This document shows positions 12,780 through 26,633 of a stretch of DNA of 64,000 nt, piece by piece. This stretch comes from Carnegiea gigantea (taxonomy: Eukaryota; Streptophyta; Magnoliopsida; Caryophyllales; Cactaceae). Location of the stretch: contig JAKOGI010000107.1 in NCBI GenBank assembly GCA_029747015.1, positions 1,039,606-1,103,605 on the forward strand. Direction: 5' to 3'. The notes below the pieces were generated by a model, which worked only from the letters and a program-made list of their open reading frames with translations, did no database searches and had not been told where the DNA came from. Numbering within the stretch: position 1 is the stretch's first letter; each line of letters opens with the position of its first letter. A program made the position numbers and the translations under genes.

Positions 12780-15690
12780 AGTCCTCAATGATATGGAAGC
12801 CTTAAAAGATGATAAGGTTTCCATGGGCTGGGAATTGGCTAAAAATGGTGAATGGAGAAGGAGGTGAGGAGTGGGAGGTAGAGTTCAAGGTTCATTTTCT
12901 TAGCAACTTTAGCGCTTAGAGGTGAAGATGCAAAATAGTGTCATGATTGCTTGTTTAGTTTTTAGTGGATGAATAGTAACATTGATTTGAGTTGGAGAAG
13001 AAATAATAGGAAAAGAGGGGTAAACTAGAAACCAAAAAGTAAAATAGGAGATATACAATGACACTTAAGTCTTGGAACCAGTTAGCACTGTTAGTAAATT
13101 AAAAAGGTTAATAATAAATTTTTTTAACAAAATTTTAATAATTCTAATAATTTTTTACACAATTCATATTTAAAAAGGTTATATCCTCTATATATAAAAT
13201 ATTGTTTTACATATTCAAAAATAGTTAATAATAGCATAATACTAGTGCGTTTCACATCTATAGCAGATAAGTGGAATGACTTACATTGTATTTTAGTAAT
13301 ACTTTTTACATAATTCTAATAATTTTAAAATTTTTGAGAAGAGATATAAAAGATATATTGCAAATATAATGCGTATAACACAACAAGATGTTATGGACCC
13401 ACTAGAAATTTGAAAAAAGAATACACATATAGGGGGGTAACAACAGTAAAAATGATAAATAAATAAACCAACTAAACAAAAGGTATACAAAGAAGTTGGT
13501 ACAAAATTAAAATAAGTAAATTACATTTAGAGAGTTTTATGAAGACATACCCAGACCTTTAAAAAAACCTTCATATGGTGTAATTGATCAACCAGTTACA
13601 TCATGGCACTTGTTCAAAGTATATAATTTGACTCAATTTTGTATATGGATAGATTATGTCTGTGGGGAAATTAGTATTAAAATTTCGGGCAAAAAGTAGT
13701 GTCCTAAGATTAGACATAACATGAAGAAAATAACATCTCCATCTAATTAAATATGTGTAGCTAAATTTAAATTTTACATTTTTATGACTCAACCTCCAAA
13801 GTTCTCATTGACAACCTCCAATCACTTTATTCTAATCAATTAGCCACTTATGTATCTTTAATAACTATTGTAATCATTGATTTTTTTATTTAAAAAATCT
13901 AATCCTCAGTTCCAATCTAAGTCATCTCATCAAATTTAACCCCAAAAAAATGGTGATCCCTAATAGGATTTTATACTTTCATAATTAGTCCAATTTTACA
14001 TTCCAACTTTATATACTATATACTAAACGATATTATCATCATCTAAAAACAATGAAACATAATCAAATTAAGGCATTATTTTAAACTTACATAGTTATGC
14101 TCACCAAAATATAATCAATATCATAAAATAATAAGTACGATCTTGTCTTAATTATAACCTAGACTAATAGTATCAAAGTTAAATGCTCACCAATAAAACA
14201 TAAAATGCTCATTATCTATAAATGTGAGCATATAACTTTTTGATAGTAGCTAAAAGTTATTTTTAAATCACGACCCTTCTAGTTGAAAAAGGAAAGTTTA
14301 TATTTTTATAAAAACATTACATTTAAAAATAATAAGAAAACATATGCTTTCTAATTTTGTATGATGAAAACAATTATTTCATTATGAGCTTCTTCGTTAA
14401 CCAAAAAAAATAAATAAATAAAGAAAAGGTTTTCTATTATGACCCTTGTATTTTACTGGTTGTTGGATTGAGCACGATGCACGCAGCCCCCTAATGCTTT
14501 AAAACTTTAGGTTAAATCTTGTTTGCCAATTTTCGAAGATGATTATCGTAGGCTGATTAATTTTCTTTAGTTTTAACTGTTAAGAAACTTATGTTTGTTA
14601 ATATTATTATCAAATTCTTTACTTATTTCTTTTTTGGGGGGGAAGAGGGATCTACACATTACAATAAATGCAATTAGCTTTCTAAAATTCAGATAAAACA
14701 TCCACCAAACATGCAAACAATGATGTCTTGTTCTAGCAATATTTACCCATAGATTCTATCAAATATGCAATTGAAGAAATAAAATCTTGAAAGAAAAGAG
14801 CAAATATAAATAATTATGTGTCATTAAGGATAATGACCTAACGTCTAGCCCAAATTCAGCGCCAACATATGAGAACCCGACCTGATATCTGTTAAATTCA
14901 CTCCAAAAATTAGCAAGAGTTCATGCTAATGAATCATGATGAAATTGGAAAAGTATGACAAGCAAGCTATAGTGTACAAAATGAAATGGAATTCAGAGTA
15001 AACACCAATTTAAAAACATACCATCAGTTTACAAGAGCGAAAATTAACAATGAATTGACAAATATGATAAAATGATCAAGAACTAGAACTCACAAGGTAA
15101 CAATCAACAATAGTCAAAACTGAGTGTAGGCCTCATGGTACCTTTTCCATTCTTGTTAAGCCTATGAACAATCATTGATAACGCTACTAAAGCACATAAG
15201 CAATGCATTCAACTCACACGTAAACGAAGTACTTGTCAAATCAACATTGCAGAGAACTGCACATAGAATGTCGATAACTAATTTAAATCCTCTTAACACT
15301 ATATAAAATCATGCATGGAATCAAGGGTTATACATGGCAGTAGCAAATAGCCGAACAAAGAGCTCATACAACGTTTTTCGTCACCTGCTTGCTTTCTTTT
15401 TGATCATTCTATCTCAAGATTAAGCTAGATAATCTGTTGCTTTGATTGAAGAGTTATAATCTTAAGTACATCAATCATTGTTATTACATTAGTTCTAGGT
15501 CATTTACCAAGGTTAAGTGATAGATTAAAATCACGCTTAACTTTTGTCTAAACTCCCACACTTAGATTTTGCTTAGCTTATTTCACTGAATTAAAGTGTT
15601 CTATTTTGGATCCAAGATTAGGCCTACAAAATGTGAGGTTGTGCCATTTTGGTTTATAAAATCTATTTTTTGGATTAAATGTGTTATAAG
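12780..15690. other. AT-rich intergenic sequence
   Basis: No gene, RNA or transposon signature was recognised. The only open frames (13293-13490 and 13601-13792, both minus) are short and low in complexity. The stretch 14401-14425 is a run of A and taaa units. Confidence 0.6.
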
Positions 15691-15950
15691 TGATTCGTGT
15701 AGATCAAAGCATCTTGATGCGATGATCCAATTCAACCCAATTTTGGGAATTTAGTTGGTTCACCACTTAAAATGTCATATAAGGCCAATGTTTTCGATTA
15801 AGATGTTATTTAACACTCTATGATATTCTAATATGAAAATAAATCAAGACTAAATAAATCAAGACTGAATGTTGCTCTTAAAGATGATTCGGTTGGCATA
15901 ATTTGACCATACAGGACTAGTTAGTTCTGTCATGTTTTAGAGATTGAATT
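15690..15950 (+). repeat. Segment related to 37650-37890
   Basis: The segment contains ggccaatgttttcgattaag and gatgattcggttggca. It matches, with divergence, the sequence directly after the second long LTR, where the corresponding blocks are gggccaatgtttttgtttgg and ggtgatccaattagca. It probably derives from the internal region of the LTR element: here it precedes an LTR, there it follows one. A TTGGTTCACCAC-like subrepeat occurs in both. Confidence 0.6.
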
Positions 15951-18846
15951 TGTAACACCCCAAATTGTATAACCAAGTTTAGTCCTGACTCACTAACTAC
16001 TTAGTGATGAGCACAATGGAATAATAAGAATTTAAGGTGCTACCTTTGTCTAAAGAGAGGACGATGTTGAACAAGAATCAAACATCCAATCTTACTCTCT
16101 AGTTCCATCGTCCACATATGTCACTTGGCTGAATCCCTAAAGTAGACTACCTAGACTTTAATAATTTATATTTGAACTATACATCAAGTAACTTATAACC
16201 CTTTTATTAGTATTATTATTGTTGTTGTTGTTGTTATTATTATCATAAAACCAAATATTTAAACAACAACATGTTGCCACTGTGAGCCTCTCTGACCCAT
16301 GATGCTAGCATCAATTGAACCAATCGTCATTTCTTGCTTCCCATCATTTTATTATTAATAGGAACCTTATTTAGAACCCCCCAAAAAAAAAAATTGAAAA
16401 TAGTTTGAAGAATGAGCTCAAACTCACTGCATTTATCCCTATATTGTAAAAAGAAAATAAATAAATTTAAAGATCATTGGTGAGCGTATGCAGTTCGATT
16501 CATTTGATTTCAAAATAAGGGAGAGAGATAATGAATAATTAAACGTTGTCGTACTATTATTGTCATTTTCAGTATTGTTATTATCATCATCGTCATCATC
16601 TAGATGGGCCATTTATGTTGGTAATTACGATCATCGGAACTTTAGATTTTTCGTTTTATATGCCTATACTCAAACCAATTAGGAAGCCCAGTCGGCTGAA
16701 GCCAGTTGACACTGGTCATGTTTAATTATGATCATAGAAAAATTAATATGATATACATATGCATGAGCACATTCGTGGTGAATTAGGCGAGCTCATATTA
16801 GTGTATGGAAAAACACGGTATAAAATGTTGCCATATTAAAGTAAGTAGATAAATATTTTCATCTAAAATTTACGAGTTTTATAGAGTTATAGGCCATTAC
16901 GTATCTTAACTTTGATCTCCTTTACTAATATCTAATGACATATAGTGGGTCAGTCACTGTTGGAGAAGCCTTTCCTTCTGCTAAATGAGAACTTCTATGG
17001 TCAATAACTTGATTAGATTCTCGGTTATGAGCCTTATGTATGTTTATGCAAGGCTTATGTGTTTCATTCATAGATTAATTCTCATAATCTAATGCTCCTT
17101 AGGAAGTGCTTTGCTCTTTAGTTATGGTGGCTCAACGATTCTCATATTGACCCCAAATATTATACAATCGCTAATAAGGTTGAGACTTATTGTTTGTGTG
17201 CTCCACAATTTTCTAATAAACTAGATATCGATGTTTTGGTGCACATGTATATTCTTTTCTCTTTAACAAGGATTCTCATATTCTTTGTCCATCTATTTTG
17301 ATGATAACTAACTAGATATCAGGGCATAAATTATATGGAATTCAAATAAACCCCTAACATACCCAAATTAGTAATCAACATGATCTTTTATTTTCTACTT
17401 ATTTGTTTATTAATCACAAATTAGTTCCACAACCTTTGCAAAATTTTTTACAACCCTATAACAAGATCTTGAGTATTTTGAATAGATTTCATGGTAAAGT
17501 TAGAAAATTCATATCTTTCTCTTCCGACCTTGGATTGAGACCTAAAATTCCCATAGTGAAAACATATGAAGTCGTCGAGGACTTTCATTCAGAGTGAAAT
17601 TCACAACAAGGCACCAAAATCAGACGTACACAGAACCGTGTATAGTTTGTCATACAATGTGCACAGTTTTAGTAATCTGCTCAGAAGTTAACCTAAATCA
17701 ATCAATTCTAGAGGCATTGCAAAGCTAACTCATAAGGCTACTCAACTACTAAAAACTATGAATTCTAGATGTACTAATTAATGCCATTTTGCATTTAAAT
17801 CAATCCATATTTTCATTTTTGTTTCAATTCTTTATTCCATAATGCACACTTACCCGAAGCTCAACTCTCCATAACCACCCTTCACAATATTTATATTTTG
17901 TTTACATATCATTCATAAATTAGAGATTTTCCTTACTACTCGACCATGTTCTCACAATGATTGAGCTTAGTATTCACAAATCCACACATTGAACCTAAAA
18001 TTTAACCCCCTTCTTCATGCTAGCCTCTAGCTCCCTATCTCCAATTCAAATACTCAAGTTTCCTTGCAAATTCCTCATGTTACTCAACTACAAAATTCAT
18101 TACTTCCACCTATGCAAACCATCCTTACTTAAATCAACACATTCTTGACATCCCACAACCTTGTTCTAATTTTCAAAACAAATCCCACAAAGTACTCAAA
18201 ATCCTCATCATCAATATCTAAACTTACTTCAAATTCATTGTTGACGTTTTAACATGTCAGTTTTCATAAACAAGAAGCATGATTTTGGATTGCAAAAAAA
18301 TGGGTTTGGGATTGAGTTTTTACCTCACAGATACAAAGAACGGAGAAGAAAATCAGCAGCAGCACAGGCACAGCTCCGGATGGTGTGGTGGTCCAATGCC
18401 CAAATGCTTGTGGAGGAAGAGAGAGAGAAACCAGGGGGTAGGGTTTGTTGAGTAGGACATGGTTCTAGAGAGAGATGGAAAGGAAGGGCCTTCGTTCTTA
18501 ATTAAGCTGTAATTTTATCTCTCCTCTTCACATATGTTGGTAATATTATTATTTGTTTATTTTGTTTTATTTTCTTCCTTTATGTGTTTTTTAATGTCTT
18601 TCGTAACTCAAGTCTAAATAACTCTCTCTCTTTTTTTTCCTTAATATCAATGGTGTTATATTGAAGGTCTATTTTCTTATTTTTGTCAAGGTCTACCACG
18701 TCTTATTTATTCTATTCTATAACATTTATTTCTTACTTATTTGTTTTAAGTTTATTATGATTTACATCATTTATTAACTTTATTTAGTTATTTATCTATT
18801 TATTTATGATGATGATGATGATGATGATGATGATAATGATGATTAC

Positions 18847-18907
<61 letters not shown>

Positions 18908-19218
18908 ATAACTGCTCCTACTGTGCATTCGCATGTATTGGGTGTACATATGTTTAGGTATCTCATTGCAACTTTTCAGAAGGACAAATTTCTTGTTGCT
19001 ATTCGCTTTTTGGCATTCAATTTTTAATATGAGTTAATTTAGGAAATTTAGATATCTAAAACATACATAGATATGGTATCTTTGGCCAAAGGCCTCCAAC
19101 ATCATTTGAGCCCTACAAAACAAACACTTATAAATGTTGAATTTGAAGTACGCGCACTCGATTTGGTTAACTTAGTCATTATTTTAGTTGACTATTAATA
19201 TTAATTAGATTTGATACA
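15951..19218 (+). mobile_element. Long LTR (3.3 kb), copy 1
   Basis: The element starts TGTAACACCCC and ends near gatttgataca. A second copy lies at 25154-37648 in the same orientation and shares sequence end to end. The long length and TGTAACACCCC start fit LTRs of Tekay/Del-type Ty3/gypsy elements; this is inference. No primer site or open gag-pol is attached, so it may be a solo LTR or one end of a longer element. The frame 18254-18451 lies inside it and has no recognised domain. Confidence 0.7.
18806..18908. repeat. Compound GAT/ATT microsatellite
   Basis: A (GAT)n run passes into (ATT)n. The same compound repeat occupies the equivalent place in copy 2 (37273-37350), so it predates the two copies' separation and has since changed length. 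Methionine- and isoleucine-run frames across it are artefacts. Confidence 0.95.
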
Positions 19219-21053
19219 ATCTTCTCTCCTTTATATAAGCTTTGTCCTCGATACATAAAATGAAGAAAATTTACTTGCAGTGAAAGAATGTATTAACTTT
19301 TTTGTTTTATGTACGCCCAGATGTCGTTCGAGTTTCATTATATATGATCAGTTTGATTTTCTATGTCTAATTCATCACATGATCTTGTCAAGAGCCAGCG
19401 ATTCTAGTATTTCCCTTTACACCTAGTGCTTCTGACGACTTATATATCATTTGATGTTATCGCACATTATTAGTCTAGTACGCACTCTCCTATATCGATG
19501 GAGTCATGGTGAATTATGTAGCTATTACATTTTAGGTATAGTGACAAAAAGTCTTAAATAGATGCGACTAGAGAAGTTTATTATGACATCAAGCTTAGGT
19601 CCTTGTGTTGTATTAATTTAAAATTTAAGGAATAGATATGATTCCAAGACTTCACCTACACATGAGTCCAAGAATTTGCCAAATTACCGAGCCCAATATC
19701 ATCATATTACTGAAGATTTTTCATACCTCATACTTTGTTATTATCCATTCATCTTTATCGCTGAAGTTTAGGATAACAAAACCTATACAAGACAACAAAA
19801 TGTGTGGGGTGAATTGAGTACTTAAAATACGCTTAAAGGGCCGGGTTGTCGACTTTTATTTTGTTTCAAGTGAACCATTTTATCTTATATCTTAAATGTT
19901 CACACTTGACTTTATACATATCAAGTAATGTCCATAACTAATAATTCTATTCCTTATGCTAGCCTTTGCATTTAGTTCCTCTATATATCCTTTATAATGC
20001 ATGAGACCACAATCAAACATAGCCTATATTTAGCTCCAATAACAATGGATTCTTTAAACTCAATAATGTACATGCTTGTATCATTCTTATTGTCAATGTT
20101 TTATAATGAAGAGCCATAAGAATAAACTAAAGGTCTTCAACTTCCAAATATGAGAGTGAATAACATTTGAATGGTTAGTTTTAGAGCCATTTGGTAGTGA
20201 TATATTTGGTAACTCTAAATTGTCCTTCTAGCTAGCTATCTTCTTAGAGCATCATATCATTAAGTTAGCATAACCATTACACAGCATACAACAAAGTGCA
20301 CTTATGGTTTTCAATATCATATGGATTACGAAGGGCTATGGTGCAATACCAACGTTGGCTCATGTAGACACTAATTCAATGATTTTAGCAAAGAGTTTTT
20401 TAATAGGCATTATTTGTCTGGGCGGAATGAAGTAAGATGCGGAGCTTGCAAGCAATCAAACTGACAAGGTATATATAGGCATGATGAGTAGTGACCAGAT
20501 GAGCTAGCTAGGTGAAATTTCAAGTAGTGCACTGTTAAGTGGTCGAGAATAAGGTGAATACTAAGCAAAAAGTTTGGTAGCGACATAGATTGAGTATTAA
20601 TTAAACACTCTAGTTATAATCAATTTACATAAGAAAGGAAACAAGAAGCGAGTATAAATCTTCAAGTATTAGTCCTAAGAAAGAGAATAAATGTCATTAA
20701 ATTGAGGGTTCAGCAAATAAGGAAGCAAGCAATTTAATTTATCCTCCTCAGGGCCAGATTTTAATTAAGCATTGAATTTATAGGAATTGTCCACTAGCAA
20801 GGATGGGTACTATCACAAGATGGAGTGAATTTAAGTAGCGAAAGAATTTTGGTGAAAAAATTCTAAAACATATAAACTACAAAAAGTAATGCAACACACA
20901 CTAACTTGGGGAAGTAAGGAACAACAAAGGAAAACCATTTGGGTGTTGTCTGTGCAAAAGCAGTTGCTAATTGAATGACTTGTAGGTTGAGCAATACTAT
21001 TTCTGAAATATGAAAGAATGGGAGCAATTGTGCATTACACTACAGCAAAAATA
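19219..21053. other. Intergenic, no gene seen
   Basis: AT-rich sequence between the first long LTR and a SINE. No open frame above 60 codons and no family signal was noted. Confidence 0.55.
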
Positions 21054-21069
21054 TCCTTAATAGCAAATT

Positions 21070-21260
21070 TTTTTTTTTTTTTTGGGTGTGGAAAATTTTA
21101 GGCAGGGGGTCGGGCTCACCCCAAGCTAAGGGCAGGGCTTCAGCTGAGAGCTTCCTCAACGGGATGCCTCCCTAAGCGCTGCGACGGTGGGAGGATTCGA
21201 ACCCCTGACCTTGCAGGTAAAATTCGTCCTCCTTTACAGCTGAACCCGTGAGATGATGGG
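21070..21260 (-). mobile_element. tRNA-derived SINE with perfect target duplication
   Basis: On the minus strand the element starts near cccatcatctcacgggttca and carries a B box, GGTTCGAATCC, with a weak A box upstream. It ends in an A-tail, seen here as the T-run at 21068-21083. A 16-base target duplication, tccttaatagcaaatt, lies on both sides (21054-21069 and 21261-21276). These are the marks of a short retroposon moved by LINE machinery. The perfect duplication suggests a recent insertion. Confidence 0.9.
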
Positions 21261-22027
21261 TCCTTAATAGCAAATTATGGTTTTGCGAGGAATTCACACA
21301 ACATAAGATTACAAAATGGATGACTATAAGTATCCATATAAATAGAGGAAAATTGCAAGTGAATATAGATAATGCAGTCAGAATACCATTACCAATAAAA
21401 TAGGTGGAACAAGAATTCTTATGCCAGTACACTTCCAAAACATAAGGAGAAATTTGCTTTTGGGACTACGACCATACGATAAGCAAAAGCCATATTAGCT
21501 TCCAGTCATTAGTAAGGTTCGCGAAGAGAGATATGTGGCATTAGGCATGAAATGACCAAAAGAACATGTTCACCTTAACCAATAATAGAAGCTATTGAAC
21601 AGAGTTACAAAGATTGCAAGACGTAGAGGTGGGGGATGCATAAATGAAGCAAAATAATCTCACAAACAAATATTTCACTAAACAAACCAACCAGGGTGGT
21701 CAAGTTATGTGATCAGAACCGAAGGAAAAACCTGTGAAAAGGGGTTGGAAGCATAATAAATAAAGAGTAACTTAACTTATGTATAAATTCGGTCCATTCT
21801 CCCTTTTTTCTTAAAAAGTGTGTTCACCTCTAGGTGACGGAATCATTATAACAGTATTATTAATGGTCTTTAAATTAAGTTACTCTCCCCTCAAAGATTA
21901 GAAGTACGACAATTTCAACATAGAGATCTGGATGGCAAAGCTTGATCATTGGAAAGTGAGATACAACAAGTTACACTTGTTAATTCAAAGGAAGTAACAA
22001 AGTTCAACAAATAGGATTAGGACATTT

Positions 22028-22324
22028 ATGATGGAAGGTGCAATTCAAATTTTGAAAAAGATGTTAGTAAGGAGTAGATGTCACAAGGACAATTGTTGGA
22101 AGTCAGGGGAAGAAATTTTCAAGTTAAATGATTCCATTGCAAAACGAACTTACAATGAAGTAAAAGGGAACTTCCAATCATGGTTAAGGAAATTACTGGG
22201 GTTCGAAGAAGGCCTAAACGATTATTTCGTAATGGTTTCTATGAATAAGATCTATAGGTTAGTTAAATATGGTTATAAGCTCGTTTATAGTGATATGAAC
22301 ATATATGTGATTGACGTCGTATAG
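22028..22324 (+). other. Unassigned 98-codon open frame
   Basis: The frame encodes a basic, lysine-rich sequence (MMEGAIQILKKMLVRS at the start). No domain, signal peptide or membrane segment is apparent, and broken sequence in the same style precedes it. It may be a retrotransposon remnant, or noncoding. I do not claim a gene. Confidence 0.15.
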
Positions 22325-22544
22325 ATTCGATCTATCTGAATAAGATATCTAACCTTTTTATCTTTTAAGAAGAGATTATGCATGCCATACTTGTTACATA
22401 ATTAACATCACAACAACCAAGACTCCATCGCAATAGTATCCCCTTTTCCTTTTCTTTTTTGCTAGGAAAGATGATGTCTCATTCCATGTGTCACAACTCT
22501 AAATAAATACATTTTGTTTTTGTAAGAGGGGACCACATGTTGGG

Positions 22545-22755
22545 CCGCTATCTCAAGGAAGATCCAATAAACCAACAAGTTCAAGGGAAGGGGAACAAAC
22601 TGTCAGGCCGGCAGGCCCAAGGCCCAACCGACAGCCCTCTCCCTCTCCCAAATAATTGGCAAAGGAAAAGCCCCCCACATTCGAACCTGGTTGGGGTGGG
22701 TGGAGCAAGGCAACAGGTGCCAATCTGCTACAAGTTGATCGGCAACTCCAAATAG
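22545..22755 (-). mobile_element. Second tRNA-derived SINE-like element
   Basis: On the minus strand an A-box match, TAGCAGATTGG, is followed about 45 bases later by a B-box-like AGGTTCGAATG. The GC content is far higher than the flanks, as expected of a SINE body. A T- or A-tail and a target duplication were not found, so the borders are approximate. The 72-codon frame across it (22537-22755 +) is not a gene. Confidence 0.6.
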
Positions 22756-22759
22756 GTGC

Positions 22760-25153
22760 ATATAATACATTGATTTGTTAGTATTAAACTTGTCTTCTGT
22801 TATAAGCTATCATATATATATATTAAAAGTTGGATACAAATAATGTATGAATGATATGTGGCATCCTACATGGCACAAAATAATGACTTGGCAACTTGCA
22901 ATTGGTGCATATTAGTTGAGGCATATTAATCAACATCAATGCTATTAATTAGAATTTATTATATGTTATCAACTTAATTATTTATTGCATGGTTTTACAC
23001 TCCTAACTTATTTTATTTTTTTAGTAAGTCCTCATATGATTAACTTGGTATGCAATGTTTAATTTTTTTATTTCAAATTGATTCATTTTATTTTTCAATA
23101 TTAAAAGAATACAATTAGATAAAAGAATCAAATTTTACCTAAATTTTAATTGTTACTACTTATTATTTTTTAAAGTCTAGATCTTGAGGTCATTGTAAAT
23201 GAGTCATAGCATATTTCCATGTAACAATTTAATTGTATAGGGCAATTTATGAATGATATATAAGACAACATGTACAAAGATTGTTTTAGATTGTTTGGCT
23301 ATATGAATATTCATCTAGGGTTGATTTTCGGATATCTTACGTAGAGTAATCTATAAGATTGTAATATATTTTTTATGAAATTAAGTTAAATTAAAATATA
23401 TTCCATTTAACTCCTAAAAAATATCCATCACAAATTAATTACGCTATAATGTGTTTGATAATCATAAAAAATGGTAAATGACAAATCATTATCATATGAA
23501 AACAAAAGTAATTTAGAGTGATTTTAAAGGAGAACGTAAAGCAAACAATAATTATGCTATTATAAAATTATTAATTCACTTTTTAAAAAAATATTTTTAT
23601 TAATTATTTATACTAATATTACTAAAACAAAAATTAACTAACATCTTTGCATTGTAAGGGTATAACACTAGTATTGAATTATGATTCAAGATCTACATCC
23701 CTAACTAAACTTTGGAAATTATTAAACTTGTGCTAATACTTCCTTAAATGTCATTTAATAACACAAGTCATACCTATAAAACACCATTTCTCCGTTGAAT
23801 TTAAAATCACAATACACATAATCCCAATTGTTTTGTCGTTGTCGTTGACTTGGTACTAGTGGAAATAGTGTTTATGTATCTGCTTAAATTACGCTTCTAT
23901 TTTCCCAGTCATTCTAGCACACAATTGTCATCAATAAATATATATTTATCTTTTTTTTTTAGCTTTCCTTTTTTAATCCTCTTGGAACCCCTTCCTTCTT
24001 TTGGCTCCATCACCTCCACTAAGCATCAATTAGTATATCCCCTCAAGACACCCTAGTTCATTAACTTTTAAGCTAATCATCCTCCTCCTCCTCCTCATCC
24101 TCCTCCTCTTCTTCTTCTTCTTCTTTATATTGCTTACACTTTCTTTTCCTCGAAACAATAATATCATAACCTCCTCAAGTTCACAATTAATTTTTCGCAA
24201 AATTTGGTCCTATACTCTTATTATTTACATATATTAGAACGTAATCCCCCCCCCCCCCAAAAAAAAAAAAAAAACAAGAACTTTGAATAAGATTTAATTA
24301 TACCAACCTTGTTTGTAAGTAACCATCTCAAGCATAGTAGTACCACACAATCTTCTTGAACCCCCAAGGTCTTCATTTGGTTTTAAGAAAATTCAAAGAC
24401 ATGAACACATTTACCAACTCTCGTTAGGGGTCTATCATTTGCAAAACTTTCTTCAGTGAACAAAAATCACGCCTTTAAGACTTCCAAGCATAGAAGCGTT
24501 CTTCTTAAAGACAACAAAATTCTCTAGTTAATCTACTAACATTGACACTTGCAAAGAACACATGTAAGGACATTCATTATTCTCCAACATAAACGAACCC
24601 ATGTCCATTCGTAAATTACAAATACATCAATTAATTAGCTTTTGTCTCCCTGTACAACAACTTGATGTATTCACTAACATACAAACATATATGCTTCACT
24701 TATTTCATATAGAACATCTCCTGTGATACTATAAACGATACATTGTTTATATCGAATCGGACATAATCGATCATACAGATATCTATAATATCTCGAAACT
24801 GTGTTCAATGATGTTATGAGTTTCCCTATGTACTTGGTCATAGACATGAGTGTTGATAGATTAAAGTATAAGTTACAAGGATGGATTTCAATAGTGCTAG
24901 ACAAAAAATATTATCCTATGTGAATTAATACATGAGTCTCTAAGGTTGTACAAGAAAGGAATGGAGATACTGACAAATATTCCAATATGCCGTCTATAGC
25001 TAATCACAAATGTGTAATAAATAAATCAAAGTATATTTAACTATCTATATAATGTGTATAGAGCCCCATTTTCACAATCCAACTAAAGACTTTAATTTAC
25101 ACTCATTTTGTATGGTTCACAGCAACCCTAAATCCACACTATTTTTCTACAAC
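22760..25153. other. AT-rich intergenic sequence with CT-rich tract
   Basis: No gene was recognised. The stretch 24080-24125 is a (TCC)n to (TTC)n tract, and 24246-24274 is a C-run followed by an A-run. Short open frames (23850-24056 +, 24674-24904 -) are low complexity. Confidence 0.55.
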
Positions 25154-26345
25154 TGTTACACACCCCAAATCACATAACCACCCGTTTAGTCTTGACTAAC
25201 TAATTATTTAGTGACTAGCGTAGCAGATAAAGGCTCGCAACACTACCGTGATCCTAACTAAAGAAAGGACAAGGCTAAACAAAAATCAAACATCCAAACT
25301 TACTCTTTAGTTCGATAATCCACACATGTCACTTGATTGAATCAGTACCTAGAGTTTACATAACTTACATCATAGCTATACATCAAGTTTGACAATAAAG
25401 CTACTGTGAGCCTCTATGACTTATGACACCACCATTACTTGAACTCAAGAGTCACTTATTACTTTCTTTCACCTTATTATTGATAGGCACCTTACCTTAA
25501 ACCCAAAAAAAAAAAATGAAAATAGTTCAATGAGTGAGCAAAAATTAAAAAATTTACATTCGGTTCCATTGAGATATGGTTAAATATTTAAACAATCCAG
25601 CAACTTTGGATAAACATTTTCAGAGCTACTAAGGTTTGGGTAATAATTTTTTAGGGTATAATTGTTTGGCTTAAATATCTTTTAGAGGACAAATATTTTT
25701 ATTTTTAACTCAAGGCTTACTAAAATTACAACTTGGCCCCAAAATGGGGCAAAATCTTTTATTTTTTTTAGGTTTTTTAAAGAAAGAAATTCTATTTTAT
25801 GATTTTTATCTCTTATAGCAACTTTACTAGAACTCATTATCACAATTTACTACTTATATCATAAATATTATATTTTCTGTGACTGTAGACCCACCATACT
25901 AAGCAAAATAATAAAACTTAATTAAAGAGTTTCAACCATTACCTAAACTTAGTCGGTGTTGGATCCTGACGTTCGTCTAGGTTGGAGTCTACATAGATCG
26001 CTAATCTCAACCATGCTTTCCTTAGATCAGACATGACAGAGATAAGTTTTGTTTCCTATCTCAGATCATAGTCACTATTCCTATTTTTATATTTTTAAGG
26101 ACAATGAAACTTTAATCAAAAAATTATAATACTTAAGGCATAAGGTTCAATTGAATAGCATTCCCTACTAGGAAATTCTTTTACTCAAAGCTTACAATTG
26201 AAAATATTATAATGAAGAGAGTTGAAGAGGGACTTAAACAAGTAAGATCATCAGAGATGCTTGCTTAGAGAGAAATGAAGAAATTCAACTTCTATTTTGC
26301 TCGAGTATACTCAAATGATCGTGACTCTTCACAACGCTCAAATTT

Positions 26346-26357
26346 TCCTTTTATAAA
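26346..26357 (-). promoter_or_regulatory. TATA box of the viral intergenic region
   Basis: The minus strand reads tttataaaagg and is followed by a stretch without an open frame. Its place after the last viral coding region fits the promoter of a caulimovirid pregenomic RNA. Function is inferred. Confidence 0.4.
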
Positions 26358-26378
26358 AAAGATGCAATACATAGGATG

Positions 26379-26633
26379 TCATAGTGATGATACTACACAT
26401 ACTGTTACATGATACTCTCTCATGGCTGAAGTATACTGCATTATTACTCTAACTTGACCTTCTGACAAGATAATACATAATACTGTAACAACATTTTGAA
26501 AGTACCAAATGCTGACAAGACTAGTCATATATATTGAGATTGTACATACCTTCTTCTCTAGTATGTCTTCTAGCTCATCATTATCTAGAAAATCACCAAA
26601 ACCTTCATCCAATTCAAGATGTTTTGGATGCAT
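26379..26633 (-). pseudogene. Short 3' viral open frame
   Basis: The 84-codon frame begins with an acidic segment (LELDEGFGDFLDNDELED). It lies between the RNase H-like region and the TATA box of the viral copy and may be the end of its polymerase or a small downstream protein. The acidic start gives way to sequence with no recognised domain. No family was assigned. Confidence 0.3.

Noticed and set aside
18806..19027. Open frame with methionine and isoleucine runs
   Set aside because: It is the translation of a GAT/ATT microsatellite inside an LTR.
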